A stretch of 53,327 nt of DNA from SAR86 cluster bacterium (GCA_002746215.1 NVWI01000004.1:63554-116880); one strand, 5' to 3'; shown: positions 35,567-45,251, counted from the stretch's first letter. Numbers and translations are program-made. Notes: generated by a model from the sequence alone, not told the origin.

Positions 35567-38026
35567 ATGAGAAAACGAACTTTATCCGCACTTATTATTG
35601 CAGGTTTAGGCTTAAGCTTAAGTGCCTGTAATAATTCTGCAGAGGATGCTGGCACGACTGAAGCTGGAACAGCCCCTCAGCTTGCTGTACAAGAGCTCCC
35701 TCCACTGGAAGATCAATGGAATATGATTTATGACTACTGTGTCGATTGTCATAATGAAACTGATTACACTGGTGGGCTTTCAATAGAATATGCATCACCT
35801 GATTTCGTTCATGAAGAAGGAGAAGTCTGGGAAAAAGCTATTAAGAAACTAAGCACTGGCCAAATGCCTCCGCTTGGTGAGGCACAGCCTTCTCCAGAGC
35901 AACGTCAGACTTTTATTGCTTCTTTAGAAGCTATTCTTGATCAGGAAGCACGAGATAATCCTAATCCAGGCGCTCCTGTCCTGCCACGTTTGAATCGTAC
36001 AGAGTATCAGAACACCATTCGTGACTTATTAGCGCTGGAGATTGATGCTTCCACTATGTTGATATCTGATGATTCGGCAGAAGGCTTCGATAACATGTCA
36101 TCAGCTCTGCAGATTTCACCTACACTTTTAGAAGGGTATGTGGCTGCTTCTGGTCGCGTAGCAGCCTTAGCAGTAGGTAACCCGGATATGCAACCTGACT
36201 TTGTTACCTACCGTGTATCTCAGGATACTAGTCAGAATAAGCACATCCTAGGCTCTCCTATCGGCACTGTAGGCGGCGTCACCTTTGAGCACTACTTTCC
36301 TTTAGATGGTACTTATGAGCTTAGTCCAGCACTAGCTAGAACCATTCAGGATGAAGCCCGCGGTATTGAATTTCCAAGCACTCTTGAAATTACTATCGAT
36401 AAAGTACCCGTACATACGGCTGATTTTGGAGGCTATCAAGATACAGAAGAATCTGAGTTTGGTAGTAATAGTTTCCAGTTAGCTGAAGAAATTGATGGCC
36501 GTTTTCAGTTCAGTACTTTCATGTCGGCTGGAGCGCACACAATTTCTGTGAATTTTTTGCGTGTCCCAGGTGGCCCAAATGGTGAAATATGGAAACAACA
36601 CGAACGTACTTCGCTTGACCTTGACCCCTTAAAAGGCCCTCCTCATCTTCAAAAAGTTGAAATCCGTGGGCCGTTTGAAGCTACAGGTACTGGGATTACA
36701 ACTGCTCGTGAAAAGATATTCATTTGTGAGCCTGGTGCTCTAGAAGATGAGCAGTTAGCGTGCGCCAATGAAATTCTATCTACTCTGGCAAGACAAGCTT
36801 ATCGTCGTCCTGTTACTGAGAACGAAGTGTCTGACCTCTTAGGATTCTATGAGATTGGTAATGAGATCGGTGGTTTTGAAAAAGGTATAGAAACAGGAAT
36901 ACGTAGAATTATTTCTGGCCCTGAATTCCTGTTTCGAGTTGAGACTGCTCCAGCTGGCGTAGCAGAAGGTCAACCATTTCAAATTAGCGACCTTGAGCTA
37001 GCATCCAGATTAGCTTTCTTCCTGTGGAGCTCGATCCCGGATGAAGAGCTTATCAATATTGCTGCTGAAAGCAGATTAACTGACCCAGGTGCGCTGGAAG
37101 AACAGGTTGTGCGTATGCTGGCCGATCCTAAAGCTGAAAACCTGACTACGAACTTTGCTTCTCAATGGTTCACTCTACGTAACTTGCAAGCAATTGTTCC
37201 TGATCCACTGACTTTCCCGGATTATGATGACAACTTAAGACAGTCTTCAATTTTGGAAACTCAGATGTTGTTCCAAAGCATTATTGATGAAGACAGAAGT
37301 ATTCTTGATGTCATTAATGCAGATTACACTTTTGTTAATGAAAGTCTGGCAAAAGTTTATGGCATCTCTGGAATTATTGGCAGCCGTATGCGCCGAATTG
37401 AAGTTGAAGATGAGAACAGAAGAGGTGTTCTAGGGCACAGCAGCATTCTGACTTTGACTTCACTAGGCATCAGAACTTCGCTAGTGACTCGTGGGAAATG
37501 GTTCCTTACCAACTTGGTAGGCACCCCTCCTCCTGAGCCACCAGCTGATGTTAATACCGACCTGGAAAGGTTTAATGATGGTACGCCAAGATCATTGCGC
37601 GACCTGATGGAATTACATCGATCTGATCCGGTTTGTTCATCATGCCATTACATGATGGATACCATTGGTATCGCCATGGAAAACTTCGATGGTATTGGAC
37701 GCTACCGTACTTTCGATGGAGAAGTACTAATTGACCCTGTTGAGACTTTATTTGACGGTACTGAGATCGACAGTCCTGCTGCCCTTCGTGAATGGCTGAT
37801 GGGACGTCCGAATATCTTTGCAGGTACAGCAACAGAGAAGATGATGCAATTTGCCTTAGCCAGACCTTTGGAATGGTCTGACATGCCTCATGTACGAACT
37901 ATCGTTCGTGACGCGGCTCAAAATGACTATAAATTTTCATCAATTATTATGGGTATTGTACAAAGCGTACCTTTCCAGATGAGAGTTAATGAAGGTTCCT
38001 CTGAAGCAGTCGCTTCTACGAACTAA
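35567..38026 (+). CDS. DUF1592/DUF1588/DUF1585 multidomain c-type cytochrome lipoprotein
   Basis: 819 residues with a lipoprotein signal ending LSLSAC (Cys21). A heme-c motif CVDCH (residues 58-62) lies in an N-terminal planctomycete-type cytochrome domain. It is followed in family order by DUF1587 (LNRTEYQNTIRDLLAL), a carbohydrate-binding-like beta region, DUF1595 (ARQAYRRPVTENEV), DUF1592 (ASRLAFFLWSSIPDEEL), DUF1588 (GVLGHSSILTLTSLGIRTS) with a second CSSCH (690-694) in VCSSCHYMMDTIGIAMENFD, and DUF1585. These proteins occur in planctomycetes and other degraders of complex organic matter; the enzymatic role is undefined. The usual DUF1552 partner is absent downstream. Confidence 0.9.
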   Translation: MRKRTLSALIIAGLGLSLSACNNSAEDAGTTEAGTAPQLAVQELPPLEDQWNMIYDYCVDCHNETDYTGGLSIEYASPDFVHEEGEVWEKAIKKLSTGQMPPLGEAQPSPEQRQTFIASLEAILDQEARDNPNPGAPVLPRLNRTEYQNTIRDLLALEIDASTMLISDDSAEGFDNMSSALQISPTLLEGYVAASGRVAALAVGNPDMQPDFVTYRVSQDTSQNKHILGSPIGTVGGVTFEHYFPLDGTYELSPALARTIQDEARGIEFPSTLEITIDKVPVHTADFGGYQDTEESEFGSNSFQLAEEIDGRFQFSTFMSAGAHTISVNFLRVPGGPNGEIWKQHERTSLDLDPLKGPPHLQKVEIRGPFEATGTGITTAREKIFICEPGALEDEQLACANEILSTLARQAYRRPVTENEVSDLLGFYEIGNEIGGFEKGIETGIRRIISGPEFLFRVETAPAGVAEGQPFQISDLELASRLAFFLWSSIPDEELINIAAESRLTDPGALEEQVVRMLADPKAENLTTNFASQWFTLRNLQAIVPDPLTFPDYDDNLRQSSILETQMLFQSIIDEDRSILDVINADYTFVNESLAKVYGISGIIGSRMRRIEVEDENRRGVLGHSSILTLTSLGIRTSLVTRGKWFLTNLVGTPPPEPPADVNTDLERFNDGTPRSLRDLMELHRSDPVCSSCHYMMDTIGIAMENFDGIGRYRTFDGEVLIDPVETLFDGTEIDSPAALREWLMGRPNIFAGTATEKMMQFALARPLEWSDMPHVRTIVRDAAQNDYKFSSIIMGIVQSVPFQMRVNEGSSEAVASTN

Positions 38027-38047
38027 GTCATAATCTTTACCGTATAT

Positions 38048-38075
38048 AAAAAAGGCAGCCTAGGCTGCCTTTTTT
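38048..38075. terminator. Bidirectional intrinsic terminator
   Basis: AAAAAAGGCAGCC pairs with GGCTGCCTTTTTT across a TA centre. A- and T-runs flank the stem, so it can stop both the DUF1592-type gene (plus) and ompW (minus), which converge here. Confidence 0.92.
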
Positions 38076-38125
38076 ATACTTACTATTCTAAGATGAAACC
38101 AAACTCAAATAACTTAGTCCTAATC

Positions 38126-38803
38126 TTAGAACTTATAACCAAGCCCTAACATATATACCCAAGGATCAATTTCTAAATCCACCCTTAAGGTATTAGCAAC
38201 TTCAATGGTAGTGCCTATATCCATTTTCCATACTGCTGCATTGACCATAAGCCTGTCAGTCAAATTAATATCCACACCCACTTGAAAGGTCAGTCCTATT
38301 GAATCATCAGCATCAATACTATAGTTTCCTCCCGTGCCTATAGTGTCCATTACTGCCCTACCATTAGCTGTTGACTCTGTTTCCAATAACATCAAGTAAT
38401 TGATGCCTACACCAACATAAGGATTAAATTTACCCTCAGTATTGAAAAAATACTGTCCACTTAAAGTTGGAGGCAGATGCTTAGCGGTAGCCAGTGAACC
38501 TAATGCGCCCAGGTCCCCCGCAAAATTAATTGTATGAGTAAATGGTGATGAAGCTAGTAATTCGACAGCCCAATTATCAGTAAGCATGTAAGTAAAAGTT
38601 AGGCCCAAAGCCGTATCACTATCGATATTCACTCGTCCATTGGGTGAGACAATTGTTGGCTGAATAACACCGCTGTCTTCCGACGGGTTTATCGAAGCGA
38701 TTCCCGCCCTGACAATAAAATCTCCAGCTTCATGTGCTTGACTAAAACTGCACCCTAAGCAGGCAATTCCGATAATTCCCGCTAAATATTTTTTCTTTAT
38801 CAT
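38126..38803 (-). CDS. ompW: OmpW family outer-membrane protein
   Basis: 225 residues. Signal peptide ends FSQAHEAG. The mature part follows the OmpW pattern: GDFIVRAGIASINPSEDSG, a variable loop, LGLTFTYMLTDNWAVELLAS, an extracellular loop with LPPTLSGQYFF, NPYVGVGINYL, and the terminal strand ending LGLGYKF with C-terminal Phe. It is an eight-stranded barrel with a hydrophobic channel. OmpW proteins take up small hydrophobic compounds and respond to osmotic or redox stress. Monocistronic, ending at the shared terminator. Confidence 0.93.
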   Translation of the reverse strand: MIKKKYLAGIIGIACLGCSFSQAHEAGDFIVRAGIASINPSEDSGVIQPTIVSPNGRVNIDSDTALGLTFTYMLTDNWAVELLASSPFTHTINFAGDLGALGSLATAKHLPPTLSGQYFFNTEGKFNPYVGVGINYLMLLETESTANGRAVMDTIGTGGNYSIDADDSIGLTFQVGVDINLTDRLMVNAAVWKMDIGTTIEVANTLRVDLEIDPWVYMLGLGYKF

Positions 38804-38886
38804 CTCTTTTCCCCAAGTATTTCAGAAGGGTTCAAGATAATAAATATTTAGTTACACCTCATTGATAGAAATCAGAAAAAACAACT

Positions 38887-38913
38887 AAAAAAGGAGGCAT
38901 TTGCCTCCTTTTT
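38887..38913. terminator. Intrinsic terminator, A- and T-flanked
   Basis: AAAAAAGGAGGCA and TGCCTCCTTTTT form a compact stem with a TT centre. It lies 38 bases past the stop of the minus-strand gene at 38952-39857. Confidence 0.88.
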
Positions 38914-38951
38914 ATTACCCTCACAGAGAAATACTGAATCTGGGTTTACTT

Positions 38952-39857
38952 TTACTCACTTACTGGAAAAATATTACCATCACCATTGCGTTCTTCTGCT
39001 GTCATGTTTTCATTTCGCCATTCTCGAACAACTTCCATGAACTCGGGCAACATAGTAATTCCACCGCCTCGACCAGCTTCCATAGGAACACCTAGCATTT
39101 CAGAAAATTCAGCAGCATAGGTCGACTCACCTGGCAGATTATGAGGGATATCTCCGGGGGCTCTCACAACCTCAGTTGCAGGACGACAAGGGTAAGGTTG
39201 CATCGTTATGCCTGCGCGTTTCGAAAAACCATTTGATTTAAAAAAAACATTATTGAGATAAACTGGATCCTGAATCATGTAAATATGCAATATGGCCTCG
39301 TCATCACCTTGTGGGGTAAAGCGTTCAACCATAGTGGCCTGATCACTTAGGGCTAAACCATTTCTGCGCATCCAGCCAGCTTTTAGATGAGTCGTTGTCA
39401 CAACCAATGTGTCGCCTTCCCATTGCCCTGTAGAAAAACCCTGCCAGGTATGTGGAGCCATTTCATCGGGGTGAGGACGGCCATCCATCCAGATTTCTCG
39501 GCGCTGAGCCTGCCAACGGATATGCGTGCCTATCTTAACCAAAGCAAGGGAATTTGGGTCCAGCTCTTGCCATATATATAGATTACCAACGCCACGAAAA
39601 CCGTAAGTGGATGGATGTGGTTTACATTGGTGCTCAGGTAAAGTCAGTAATGAAGGCTGCCAACTATCTGCACGCATACGCGCTGCCTCATTTATAGGAA
39701 GCCCTGCATAATCTCCAACAAAGGGACCTGGAATTCGTTCTTCAAAATCTTCATGCATTATGGGATCCCAGTGGCCAAATATTCCTTGAGCCTGAACCGA
39801 GCTTGTAAGAAAAAATATTAGAATTGAAGCAAGCAGTGGTCTAAATGAGCAATGCAT
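38952..39857 (-). CDS. Exported conserved protein of unknown function (paralogue of the one at 15954-16865)
   Basis: 301 residues, signal peptide ending SSVQAQGIF. It shares long segments with the 15954-16865 product: FGHWDP near the start, LTLPEHQCKPHPSTYGFRG, REIWMDGRPHPDEMAPHTW, GFSTGQWEGDTLVVTTTHLK, MRRNGLALSDQATMVERF, IQDPVYLNN, and a similar tail with HNLPGES and EMLGVPMEA. The two are same-length paralogues separated by 22 kb, this one monocistronic with its own terminator. Function unknown; secretion, the conserved Cys and the many Trp/His residues are what can be said. Confidence 0.78.
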   Translation of the reverse strand: MHCSFRPLLASILIFFLTSSVQAQGIFGHWDPIMHEDFEERIPGPFVGDYAGLPINEAARMRADSWQPSLLTLPEHQCKPHPSTYGFRGVGNLYIWQELDPNSLALVKIGTHIRWQAQRREIWMDGRPHPDEMAPHTWQGFSTGQWEGDTLVVTTTHLKAGWMRRNGLALSDQATMVERFTPQGDDEAILHIYMIQDPVYLNNVFFKSNGFSKRAGITMQPYPCRPATEVVRAPGDIPHNLPGESTYAAEFSEMLGVPMEAGRGGGITMLPEFMEVVREWRNENMTAEERNGDGNIFPVSE

Positions 39858-40062
39858 CCTAAACGCTCCTGAATATAGTTATCGTTATTATTTGAGACAA
39901 AAAAATATACCGCAAATTATTATAAATGCATACTTATAATTCTCTAGATATGAGTAATACTTGCGGTATGCAAAATGCTTATCTCCTTATAAATCTAGTA
40001 TTACACTGACTTTATAAGAACAGGTATACTCGTGGATTCCCATGAATATCTGGAGCCCTCTT

Positions 40063-42468
40063 ATGAGAGCATTTATATACACCTTATTATTTATATTGAG
40101 TTTTTCTGCCAACGCGCAGATAAACCAAAGCAAAGGTGATTTCGAAGATAAGTTTCGCCAGCTAGATGAAGTATTACCTACCGCCAATAGCTATCGTACA
40201 GCTTCAGGAGCACCGGGCAACGAATATTGGCAACAACAAGTAGATTACTTCATTGAGGCAACTCTAGATGAGGAAAATCAGCGTATCCTCGGCTCCGAAC
40301 GCATAACTTACACCAACAATTCTCCAGACACCCTGAACTATCTCTGGATACAACTTGACCAGAACCGTTTCCAAAACGATTCAATTGCCCGATCATCCGA
40401 AACGGCTGGTAGCAATGACCGCCTAGCATTCTCTACTCTGCGCCGAGAGCGTAGCTTTAATGATTTTCAAGGTGGGTTTCAAATAAGTCGAGTACAGGAA
40501 GTCAGAGGCAACGATCTTAATACTCAAATCAATGGCACCATGATGCGGGTAGACCTGAATGAACCGCTAGAATCTGGAGATAGCGTTAGTTTCGAAATCG
40601 ACTGGGAACATAACATCATCAATCAAAGCATCCTTGGCGGACGTGGCGGTTATGAGTATTTTGAAGAAAGTGATACCTACCAGTTTGCTATATCTCAATG
40701 GTATCCACGCCTGGCGGCATATACTGACTATGATGGCTGGGTAAATAAACAATTTGTTGGCACCGGTGAGTTCACGCTCGAATTTGGAGATTTTGAAGTT
40801 CATTTAACCGTTCCTGCAGATCACATTGTTGCTTCTACAGGCGTCCTGCAAAACCCTAATAATGTGTTAACTGATGAACAGCAGGATCGTTTGGAACAAG
40901 CTGAAGATTCTGCTACGCCAGTATTTATCGTGACGCCAGAAGAGGCTATAGCCAACCAGGAAACAAGAACAGATGAAACTGTAACCTGGATCTTTGAAGC
41001 TGAAAACGTGCGTGATTTTGCCTGGGCCAGTTCACGTAAATATATTTGGGATGCCCTCGGCCATCAGCAAGAGAATGCAGATAATCCTTTAGTTATGGCC
41101 ATGTCATTCTATCCGCCAGAAGCTGAACCTTTATGGTCACAATACTCTACACATGCTGTTGCCCATACTATGGATGTTTATTCACGTTTTTCTTTTACTT
41201 ATCCCTACCCCGTAGCAATTTCAGTTAACGGCTGGGAACGCGGTGGTATGGAATACCCCATGATAACGTTCAACGGTTATCGCCCTGTAGAGGATGAAGA
41301 AACTGGAGAGCTGACTTATTCCCGCCGCACCAAGTATGGTTTGATTTCGGTAGTTATCCATGAGGTTGGCCATATTTATTTCCCCATGACCGTCAATTCT
41401 GATGAGAGACAATGGACCTGGATGGATGAAGGGTTGAACACCTTCTTACAGTTTATGGCCGAACGTGAATGGGAAGATAATTATCCTTCTCGCCGTGGCG
41501 ACCCAGCAAATATTACAGGCTACATGCTTTCACAAAATCAGGTTCCTATCATGACCAATTCAGAATCTGTTCTGCAGTTGGGCAATAACGCTTATGGCAA
41601 ACCGGCGACTGCTCTAACTATTTTGCGAGAAACAATAATGGGTCGTGAGTTATTTGATTTTGCGTTTAAAGAATATTCTGAACGTTGGATGTTTAAACGC
41701 CCAACACCTTCCGATTTCTTCCGCACCATGGAAGATGCTTCAGCCGTTGATTTGGACTGGTTCTGGCGGGGCTGGTTTTACACCACCGATCATGTTGATA
41801 TTGCCCTCAGTGACATTCGTGAATACAGCATATCGACTCAGGATCCTGACATAGAATTCCCTGTTCAGCGCGAAGAAGAAACTGCAGAGCCTGTCTCACT
41901 GACGCAAATCCGAAATGAGGATTTATCGAAACGGGTTGAAGAATTTCCAGAGTTGCTGGACTTGTATAACGAAAATGACGAATTTACAGTATCTAATGCT
42001 GATCGTAATGAATACACCAGCTTTCGCGAAGGCCTAGAGGATTGGGAACTAGAATTACTCGACCAGTCAATCGCAGAAGGCTTAATGATTTACTTCCTGG
42101 ATTTTGAGAATATCGGCGGCCTGGTTATGCCTTTGCCGCTGCGGATTGAATATGCTGATGGTCAAACAGAGGACATAATGCTGCCAGCTGAAATCTGGCG
42201 TAGAAGCCCTCATCAAGTCACTCGCATGGTATTAAGTAATCAGCCTATCGTTGCGGTTGAGCTTGACCCTTTGCAGCAAATTGCAGATGCAGATAGAAAT
42301 AACAACCGCATCCCGCAACAAATACAACGCTCTCGTATTGAGCTCTATCGTTCCAACAACCCTGCTCGTGATTTGATGGCCGATCTCCTGGTTGAGTTAG
42401 AGGAAGCAGAAACCGGCGAAGAAGTTGATACGAGCAGTGAAGTGCCGCTGCAAGCAACAGGGGAATAA
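40063..42468 (+). CDS. M1 family metallopeptidase (exported aminopeptidase-like)
   Basis: The ATG at 40063 has GGAG 7 bases upstream, so it is preferred over 40042, giving 801 residues with a signal peptide ending FSANAQINQ. The catalytic zinc site is complete: HEVGH (His433, Glu434, His437) and Glu456 in MDEGLNTF, 18 residues on. The substrate-anchoring exopeptidase motif appears as GGMEYP. The N-terminal domain is beta-rich (LNYLWIQLDQNRF) and the C-terminal part extends past the catalytic domain. Such proteins cut N-terminal residues of peptides in the periplasm. A DUF6702 gene begins immediately after the stop. Confidence 0.93.
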   Translation: MRAFIYTLLFILSFSANAQINQSKGDFEDKFRQLDEVLPTANSYRTASGAPGNEYWQQQVDYFIEATLDEENQRILGSERITYTNNSPDTLNYLWIQLDQNRFQNDSIARSSETAGSNDRLAFSTLRRERSFNDFQGGFQISRVQEVRGNDLNTQINGTMMRVDLNEPLESGDSVSFEIDWEHNIINQSILGGRGGYEYFEESDTYQFAISQWYPRLAAYTDYDGWVNKQFVGTGEFTLEFGDFEVHLTVPADHIVASTGVLQNPNNVLTDEQQDRLEQAEDSATPVFIVTPEEAIANQETRTDETVTWIFEAENVRDFAWASSRKYIWDALGHQQENADNPLVMAMSFYPPEAEPLWSQYSTHAVAHTMDVYSRFSFTYPYPVAISVNGWERGGMEYPMITFNGYRPVEDEETGELTYSRRTKYGLISVVIHEVGHIYFPMTVNSDERQWTWMDEGLNTFLQFMAEREWEDNYPSRRGDPANITGYMLSQNQVPIMTNSESVLQLGNNAYGKPATALTILRETIMGRELFDFAFKEYSERWMFKRPTPSDFFRTMEDASAVDLDWFWRGWFYTTDHVDIALSDIREYSISTQDPDIEFPVQREEETAEPVSLTQIRNEDLSKRVEEFPELLDLYNENDEFTVSNADRNEYTSFREGLEDWELELLDQSIAEGLMIYFLDFENIGGLVMPLPLRIEYADGQTEDIMLPAEIWRRSPHQVTRMVLSNQPIVAVELDPLQQIADADRNNNRIPQQIQRSRIELYRSNNPARDLMADLLVELEEAETGEEVDTSSEVPLQATGE

Positions 42469-42975
42469 ATGCGACCTGGCCTTATCTTGTGTGCATGGCT
42501 TGCACTGTTTCCTATCCTGGGAGCAATGCAAGCACAGGCTCATCTTGAGCAAACCCTGCTAACAACAATCACGCTTAACTCGCGCACTCAGAGGCTGGAA
42601 ATTATTCACCAAATTTATGCGCACGATATTGAGCATGCTTTTGGTAATGCAGTACAGGCTGATGGCGGGCTCGATCGTATTCCGGCCCAGGCAATGGTGG
42701 GAATCGAACTGAGTAGTACCTTTAAATTATGGGATGCTGACGGTGAAGAGATACCCTTGACATTGGTTGGTGCAGAACTGGAAGCTGAATTTTTTTATAT
42801 CTACCAGGAAGCAGAGCTTACTAGTATTCCTGAAGTAATGAGAGTTGACCATGGCATGCTAAGGAATCATTGGCCGAATATGCAAAACTACCTCAACGTT
42901 GATTATGGTAACTTCATTAAAAGTTTAATTTTTTCCAACAACGATGGTGCAAAAACTATTACTAATGAGCAATAA
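42469..42975 (+). CDS. DUF6702 family exported protein
   Basis: 168 residues whose ATG directly abuts the stop of the M1 peptidase gene, implying translational coupling. Signal peptide ends MQAQAHLEQT. The mature part, TTITLNSRTQRLEIIHQIYAHD, then a His/Glu region HDIEHAF, FKLWDADGEEIPLTLVGAELE and RNHWPNMQNYLNVDYG, fits DUF6702. Proteins of this family recur directly downstream of M1 peptidases in Bacteroidetes and gammaproteobacteria, as I recall. A partner or inhibitor role is inference only. Confidence 0.75.
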   Translation: MRPGLILCAWLALFPILGAMQAQAHLEQTLLTTITLNSRTQRLEIIHQIYAHDIEHAFGNAVQADGGLDRIPAQAMVGIELSSTFKLWDADGEEIPLTLVGAELEAEFFYIYQEAELTSIPEVMRVDHGMLRNHWPNMQNYLNVDYGNFIKSLIFSNNDGAKTITNEQ

Positions 42976-42990
42976 GAATCCTCTTTCATC

Positions 42991-43025
42991 GCTTAAATAC
43001 ATATTTCTAGCTTAAATACATATTT
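42991..43025 (+). repeat. Direct repeat of 16 bases with a 19-base period
   Basis: GCTTAAATACATATTT occurs at 42991-43006 and again at 43010-43025, separated by CTA. It lies just after the DUF6702 stop in the 143-base gap before the DsbD-like gene. Confidence 0.8.
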
Positions 43026-43118
43026 TTTGCATATTTCAACTTACTCTAAAGCTGAAAAATCCCGTAAAAATCAGTAATATATGTAACATATCACTATCAA
43101 AAGACTCTTTAACGACCT

Positions 43119-45251
43119 ATGAAAATTACTTTCTCAAAAATTCTAGCTTCCATACTGCTCCTGCTAAGTTATTCCGTTCAGGCACAAGTGGTTATTGGCG
43201 AGCATGTCGATGCCGAACTCGTCGCTGAAATGACGGGTGTTACTCCCGGACAGAGCACATGGGTAGCCTTACGCTTAGATCATATGGAAAACTGGCACAC
43301 CTATTGGAAGAACCCGGGTGATGCAGGTCGTGCCACTGAGATTAACTGGACCCTGCCTACAGGAGTCAGTGCCGGTGAAATCGTTTGGCCCACCCCAAAA
43401 CGTATCGTATTACCTGCCGACTTGATTGACTTCGGTTATGAAGATGAGATTTTTTTACAAGTTCTCCTCAGTATCCCGGCTTCATATCAAGGTGAAAGCC
43501 TGGACATTAGTGGCAATGTGCAATGGCTAGAATGCGAGGATATTTGTATTCCAGGCGGAGCCGTTGTTGCTTTGTCATTACCAGTTTTAGAAGAATCACA
43601 AATTACACAAAACGCACAATGGATCGTGGATTTTGCAACAACTCGGGCATCAATACCCACCAGTGATGTTAGTTTTGACGCCACTTATTCTATCGCTGAA
43701 GGCCGTTTAAATATTCTAGTCCAGGCAACCGAAGCTGTATTTGAGAATGCCAGCGAGATAAGGTTTATTCCTAGTGAACACAGAGTGTTTGATTATATTT
43801 CTCCTCAGGACATTACTTCTCAACTTTCCAGTTTGCAGCTGTCTCAAGGGCATCACCCTCGCCTCAGCGAAGCCCCTGAAGAAATTACTGGGCTCTTACT
43901 GGTCACTGATGATAATGGCCGACTAACCTCTTATGAAATTGCGGCAACACCAGATGGCATCAGTACTGCTGATCTTGGTCTGCTGGCTGCAAGTGCTGAT
44001 ACGACAACAAGCTCTAGCAGTTCTCAAATGAGCCTCTTACTAGTCTTCGGCTTTGCCCTGCTTGGCGGTATGATTCTCAACCTCATGCCTTGTGTATTCC
44101 CCATACTGTCTTTAAAAGTGCTTAGCCTGGCTTCCAGCAGTAACTCAACACTACGGGAAAAACGTTTACATGGGCTAGCTTATGCCGCGGGCGTGATTTC
44201 TGCTTTTTTAATCCTGGCTTCCGTATTACTGGTATTGCAAGCCGGTGGTTCTTTGATTGGCTGGGGCTTTCATTTACAGTCCCCCTGGTTTGTCAGCGTG
44301 TTAATCTTTCTCTTCTTTGTTATGGGTTTATCCATGTCTGGCGTAGTTGAGTTTGGCACCAGCATTATGGGAGTCGGTACGGAGCTACAGGATAAAGAAG
44401 GGTATTCCGGCTCGTTTTTTACCGGCATTCTCGCCAGTGTCGTTGCCAGCCCATGTACTGCCCCGTTTATGGGTGCCGCCCTGGGTTTTGCTTTCACCCA
44501 ATCGGCTATTGTTGCCTTAGCTGTATTCTTTGCTTTGGGCCTGGGCATGGCCCTGCCCTTTCTTTTAATTTCATTTAATCCAACACTTTCAAGCCTGCTG
44601 CCACACCCTGGAAAATGGATGCTGACCTTTAAACAAGTTCTAGCCTTTCCTCTCTATGCGACAGTGGTCTGGCTACTGTGGGTACTAGGCAATCAGACTG
44701 GAACCGATGGTATGGCTCTGGTGGTCGCCAGTTGCGTGCTACTGGCTTTTGCCGCCTGGCTCTATCAACGCCGCCATGGCATCCAGTCATCTTTCTGGCG
44801 TTATACCAATGCGCTAGTCATTTTATTCTGCCTGGTCATCACACTAGGTGTAATCAGATCCCCCATGTTAGAAACTCAGGCCATCGCGCAAGTCGTCAGT
44901 GAAGATGCTAACTATGAAGTGTATAGCAATGCCCGTCTGGCTGAGCTACGTGAAAGTGGGCAACCCGTCTTCGTTAATATGACCGCCAGTTGGTGCATTA
45001 CCTGCCTGGTTAATGAGAAAGTTGCCCTTGGCTCTGAAGCATTTATAAGCGCATTAGAAGAAAATAATGTGACTTATCTGAAAGGTGACTGGACGAATAA
45101 TGACCCTGAAATTACCGCAGTATTGAGACGTTATGAAACCAGTGGTGTCCCTCTTTATCTAATGTTCCCCGCTGACCCATCACAACCCGCCGAAGTACTA
45201 CCACAGATACTGACTACGAATATCGTTCTTGGCGCACTAGAAAGAATATAA
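43119..45251 (+). CDS. DsbD/ScsB-like transmembrane protein-disulfide reductase
   Basis: 710 residues. A signal peptide (about 1-22) is followed by an N-terminal periplasmic domain with a Cys pair, CEDIC (139 and 143). A transmembrane DsbD domain (about 300-590) carries LNLMPCVFPILSLK and ASPCTAPFMGAALG, whose two cysteines carry electrons across the membrane. The C-terminal thioredoxin domain has the active site WCITC (626 and 629) and the cis-Pro in SGVPLYLMF. Electrons pass from cytoplasmic thioredoxin to periplasmic substrates. The N-terminal domain is of the ScsB/DUF type, not classical DsbD-alpha. The substrate, perhaps a peroxiredoxin, DsbC-like or cytochrome-maturation protein, is not visible nearby. 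Confidence 0.9.
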   Translation: MKITFSKILASILLLLSYSVQAQVVIGEHVDAELVAEMTGVTPGQSTWVALRLDHMENWHTYWKNPGDAGRATEINWTLPTGVSAGEIVWPTPKRIVLPADLIDFGYEDEIFLQVLLSIPASYQGESLDISGNVQWLECEDICIPGGAVVALSLPVLEESQITQNAQWIVDFATTRASIPTSDVSFDATYSIAEGRLNILVQATEAVFENASEIRFIPSEHRVFDYISPQDITSQLSSLQLSQGHHPRLSEAPEEITGLLLVTDDNGRLTSYEIAATPDGISTADLGLLAASADTTTSSSSSQMSLLLVFGFALLGGMILNLMPCVFPILSLKVLSLASSSNSTLREKRLHGLAYAAGVISAFLILASVLLVLQAGGSLIGWGFHLQSPWFVSVLIFLFFVMGLSMSGVVEFGTSIMGVGTELQDKEGYSGSFFTGILASVVASPCTAPFMGAALGFAFTQSAIVALAVFFALGLGMALPFLLISFNPTLSSLLPHPGKWMLTFKQVLAFPLYATVVWLLWVLGNQTGTDGMALVVASCVLLAFAAWLYQRRHGIQSSFWRYTNALVILFCLVITLGVIRSPMLETQAIAQVVSEDANYEVYSNARLAELRESGQPVFVNMTASWCITCLVNEKVALGSEAFISALEENNVTYLKGDWTNNDPEITAVLRRYETSGVPLYLMFPADPSQPAEVLPQILTTNIVLGALERI

